A stretch of 64,000 bases of DNA from Saccharicrinis aurantiacus (GTDB lineage Bacteria; Bacteroidota; Bacteroidia; Bacteroidales; Marinilabiliaceae), in NCBI RefSeq assembly GCF_001660705.2, contig NZ_LYBV02000034.1, positions 231,715 through 295,714 on the forward strand, in the 5' to 3' direction. The notes under the pieces are model-generated. The model had not been told where the DNA came from and made no database searches. It worked only from the letters and a program-made list of their open reading frames with translations. The first letter of the stretch is position 1. Each line of letters starts with the position of its first letter. Positions 63,523-64,000 of this stretch are shown in pieces. The position numbers and the translations under genes are program-made.

Positions 63523-63912
63523 ATGATAGAATATATTATAACAGCTCTTGAAGACCCACGAAACAGACCAAACAAGAAATACTATGCGCGCCCTGCATAT
63601 AAAGCCACTCGTACTTTAAATGATGCAGAGCAACACATCACAAAAGCCAGCTCACTTACCAAGGCCGAAACCAGAGGTGTGGTAATTTCACTAGTAGATT
63701 ATATAAAACAAGCTTTACTAGATGGAGAAAACGTGAAGATAGATGGTTTAGGAACTTTCTTTTTACGCACACAATCAGAGGGAAAGAACACCGAAAAAGA
63801 AGTTTCGTTTAGAGATTTTAAAAATACTACAATAGGCTTTAAAACCGATGCGGAGCTTCGTAAAGATGTTGCAAGAGGTGCCCAGTTTAGAAAAAAACCA
63901 AAGAACAAGTAA
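63523..63912 (+). CDS. HU-related DNA-binding protein (Bacteroidetes HU-like family)
   Basis: The 129-aa protein has an N-terminal extension (MIEYIITALEDPRNRPNKKYYARP) and the IHF/HU core: KATRTLNDAEQHI..., helix SLTKAETRGVVISLVDYIKQALLDGENVKIDGLGTFFLRT, then a basic C-terminus ending KKPKNK. The G-E-x-V-x-I-x-G-L-G-T-F motif matches the HU-related family common in Bacteroidota. It probably acts as a nucleoid or regulatory protein. It might bind the phased boxes just upstream, but that is speculation. Confidence 0.85.
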   Translation: MIEYIITALEDPRNRPNKKYYARPAYKATRTLNDAEQHITKASSLTKAETRGVVISLVDYIKQALLDGENVKIDGLGTFFLRTQSEGKNTEKEVSFRDFKNTTIGFKTDAELRKDVARGAQFRKKPKNK

Positions 63913-63929
63913 ACTATATCAAGGTTAGT

Positions 63930-63958
63930 TTGAAGGCAAAAGACTGAAGGCAGAAGAC
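63930..63958. repeat. Short GAAGGC-type repeat related to the 61.9-62.3 kb array
   Basis: TGAAGGCAAAAGACTGAAGGCAGAAG-type sequence is the reverse complement of the CTTCAGCCTTC element inside the 101-bp repeats, and CTTCAGCCTTCA also occurs at 38841-38852. It is likely a dispersed intergenic element. Nothing else is seen up to 64000. Confidence 0.4.
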
Positions 63959-64000
63959 AACAAATACAATGACTATAAATGGTTGTATACTCTTGGCTTT

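Overview
The window reads as a piece of a low-GC chromosome from a marine-type Bacteroidota (class Bacteroidia; a Marinilabiliales/Marinifilaceae-like lineage is my inference from gene content). Evidence: a type IX secretion (T9SS) cargo with a C-terminal sorting domain and the T9SS component PorZ, promoters of the TAnnTTTG type, the parA-parB-DUF5683-mltD cluster, a bactofilin gene in front of the ATP synthase genes, and an HU-like protein of a Bacteroidetes type. No rRNA, tRNA, phage, transposase or CRISPR array was seen.

Layout. 1-5.1 kb: a large secreted Asp-box propeller protein and a small DUF3124 lipoprotein. 5.1-13 kb (minus strand): YugP-type protease, then parA-parB-DUF5683-mltD-SGNH-MBOAT, which joins chromosome partitioning to envelope remodelling. 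13-24 kb (minus): hldA, priA, then a tight unit rdgB-porZ-(unknown 899 aa protein)-Gfo/Idh oxidoreductase, then a tandem UspA. 24-32 kb (plus): an adenylate-cyclase/HD fusion, bactofilin, a small membrane protein and atpBEFHAG (beta and epsilon absent). 32-34.6 kb (minus): an acyltransferase and phosphoethanolamine-transferase pair likely to decorate lipid A or surface glycan. 35-40 kb: metH and metF, the methionine/folate module, both with structured leaders. 40-54 kb: an aldehyde dehydrogenase, recX, an LPP20-like lipoprotein, purH-mreB, mreC-mreD-mrdA-rodA (cell elongation), a KamA-family radical SAM protein and a YbhN-like flippase. 54-56.8 kb (minus): gnd and pdxB. 59-64 kb: a K+-dependent membrane pyrophosphatase, a PLP-dependent threonine/serine dehydratase and an HU-like protein.

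The most unusual part is 56.97-59.06 kb, between pdxB and hppA. It holds seven tandem copies of a ~305 bp unit. Each copy looks like a complete miniature gene: a conserved upstream block, a TAAATTTG promoter box, exactly 26 nt to an ATG, a 14-codon ORF encoding MNEWVLNIEGKWVL, a variable G-rich TTAGGG-like stretch, and a long hairpin followed by a T-run. All differences inside the seven ORFs are synonymous (GGC/GGT, AAG/AAA), while the spacer and the G-rich stretch vary. I interpret this as a multicopy microprotein (or dual RNA/peptide) locus that I cannot match to a known system. Just after it (59105-59280) is a candidate structured RNA with its own terminator, either a free-standing RNA or a leader for hppA. 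At 63367-63459 there are five CCAGTGG-like boxes spaced 21-22 bp apart in front of the HU-like gene, probably a phased operator.
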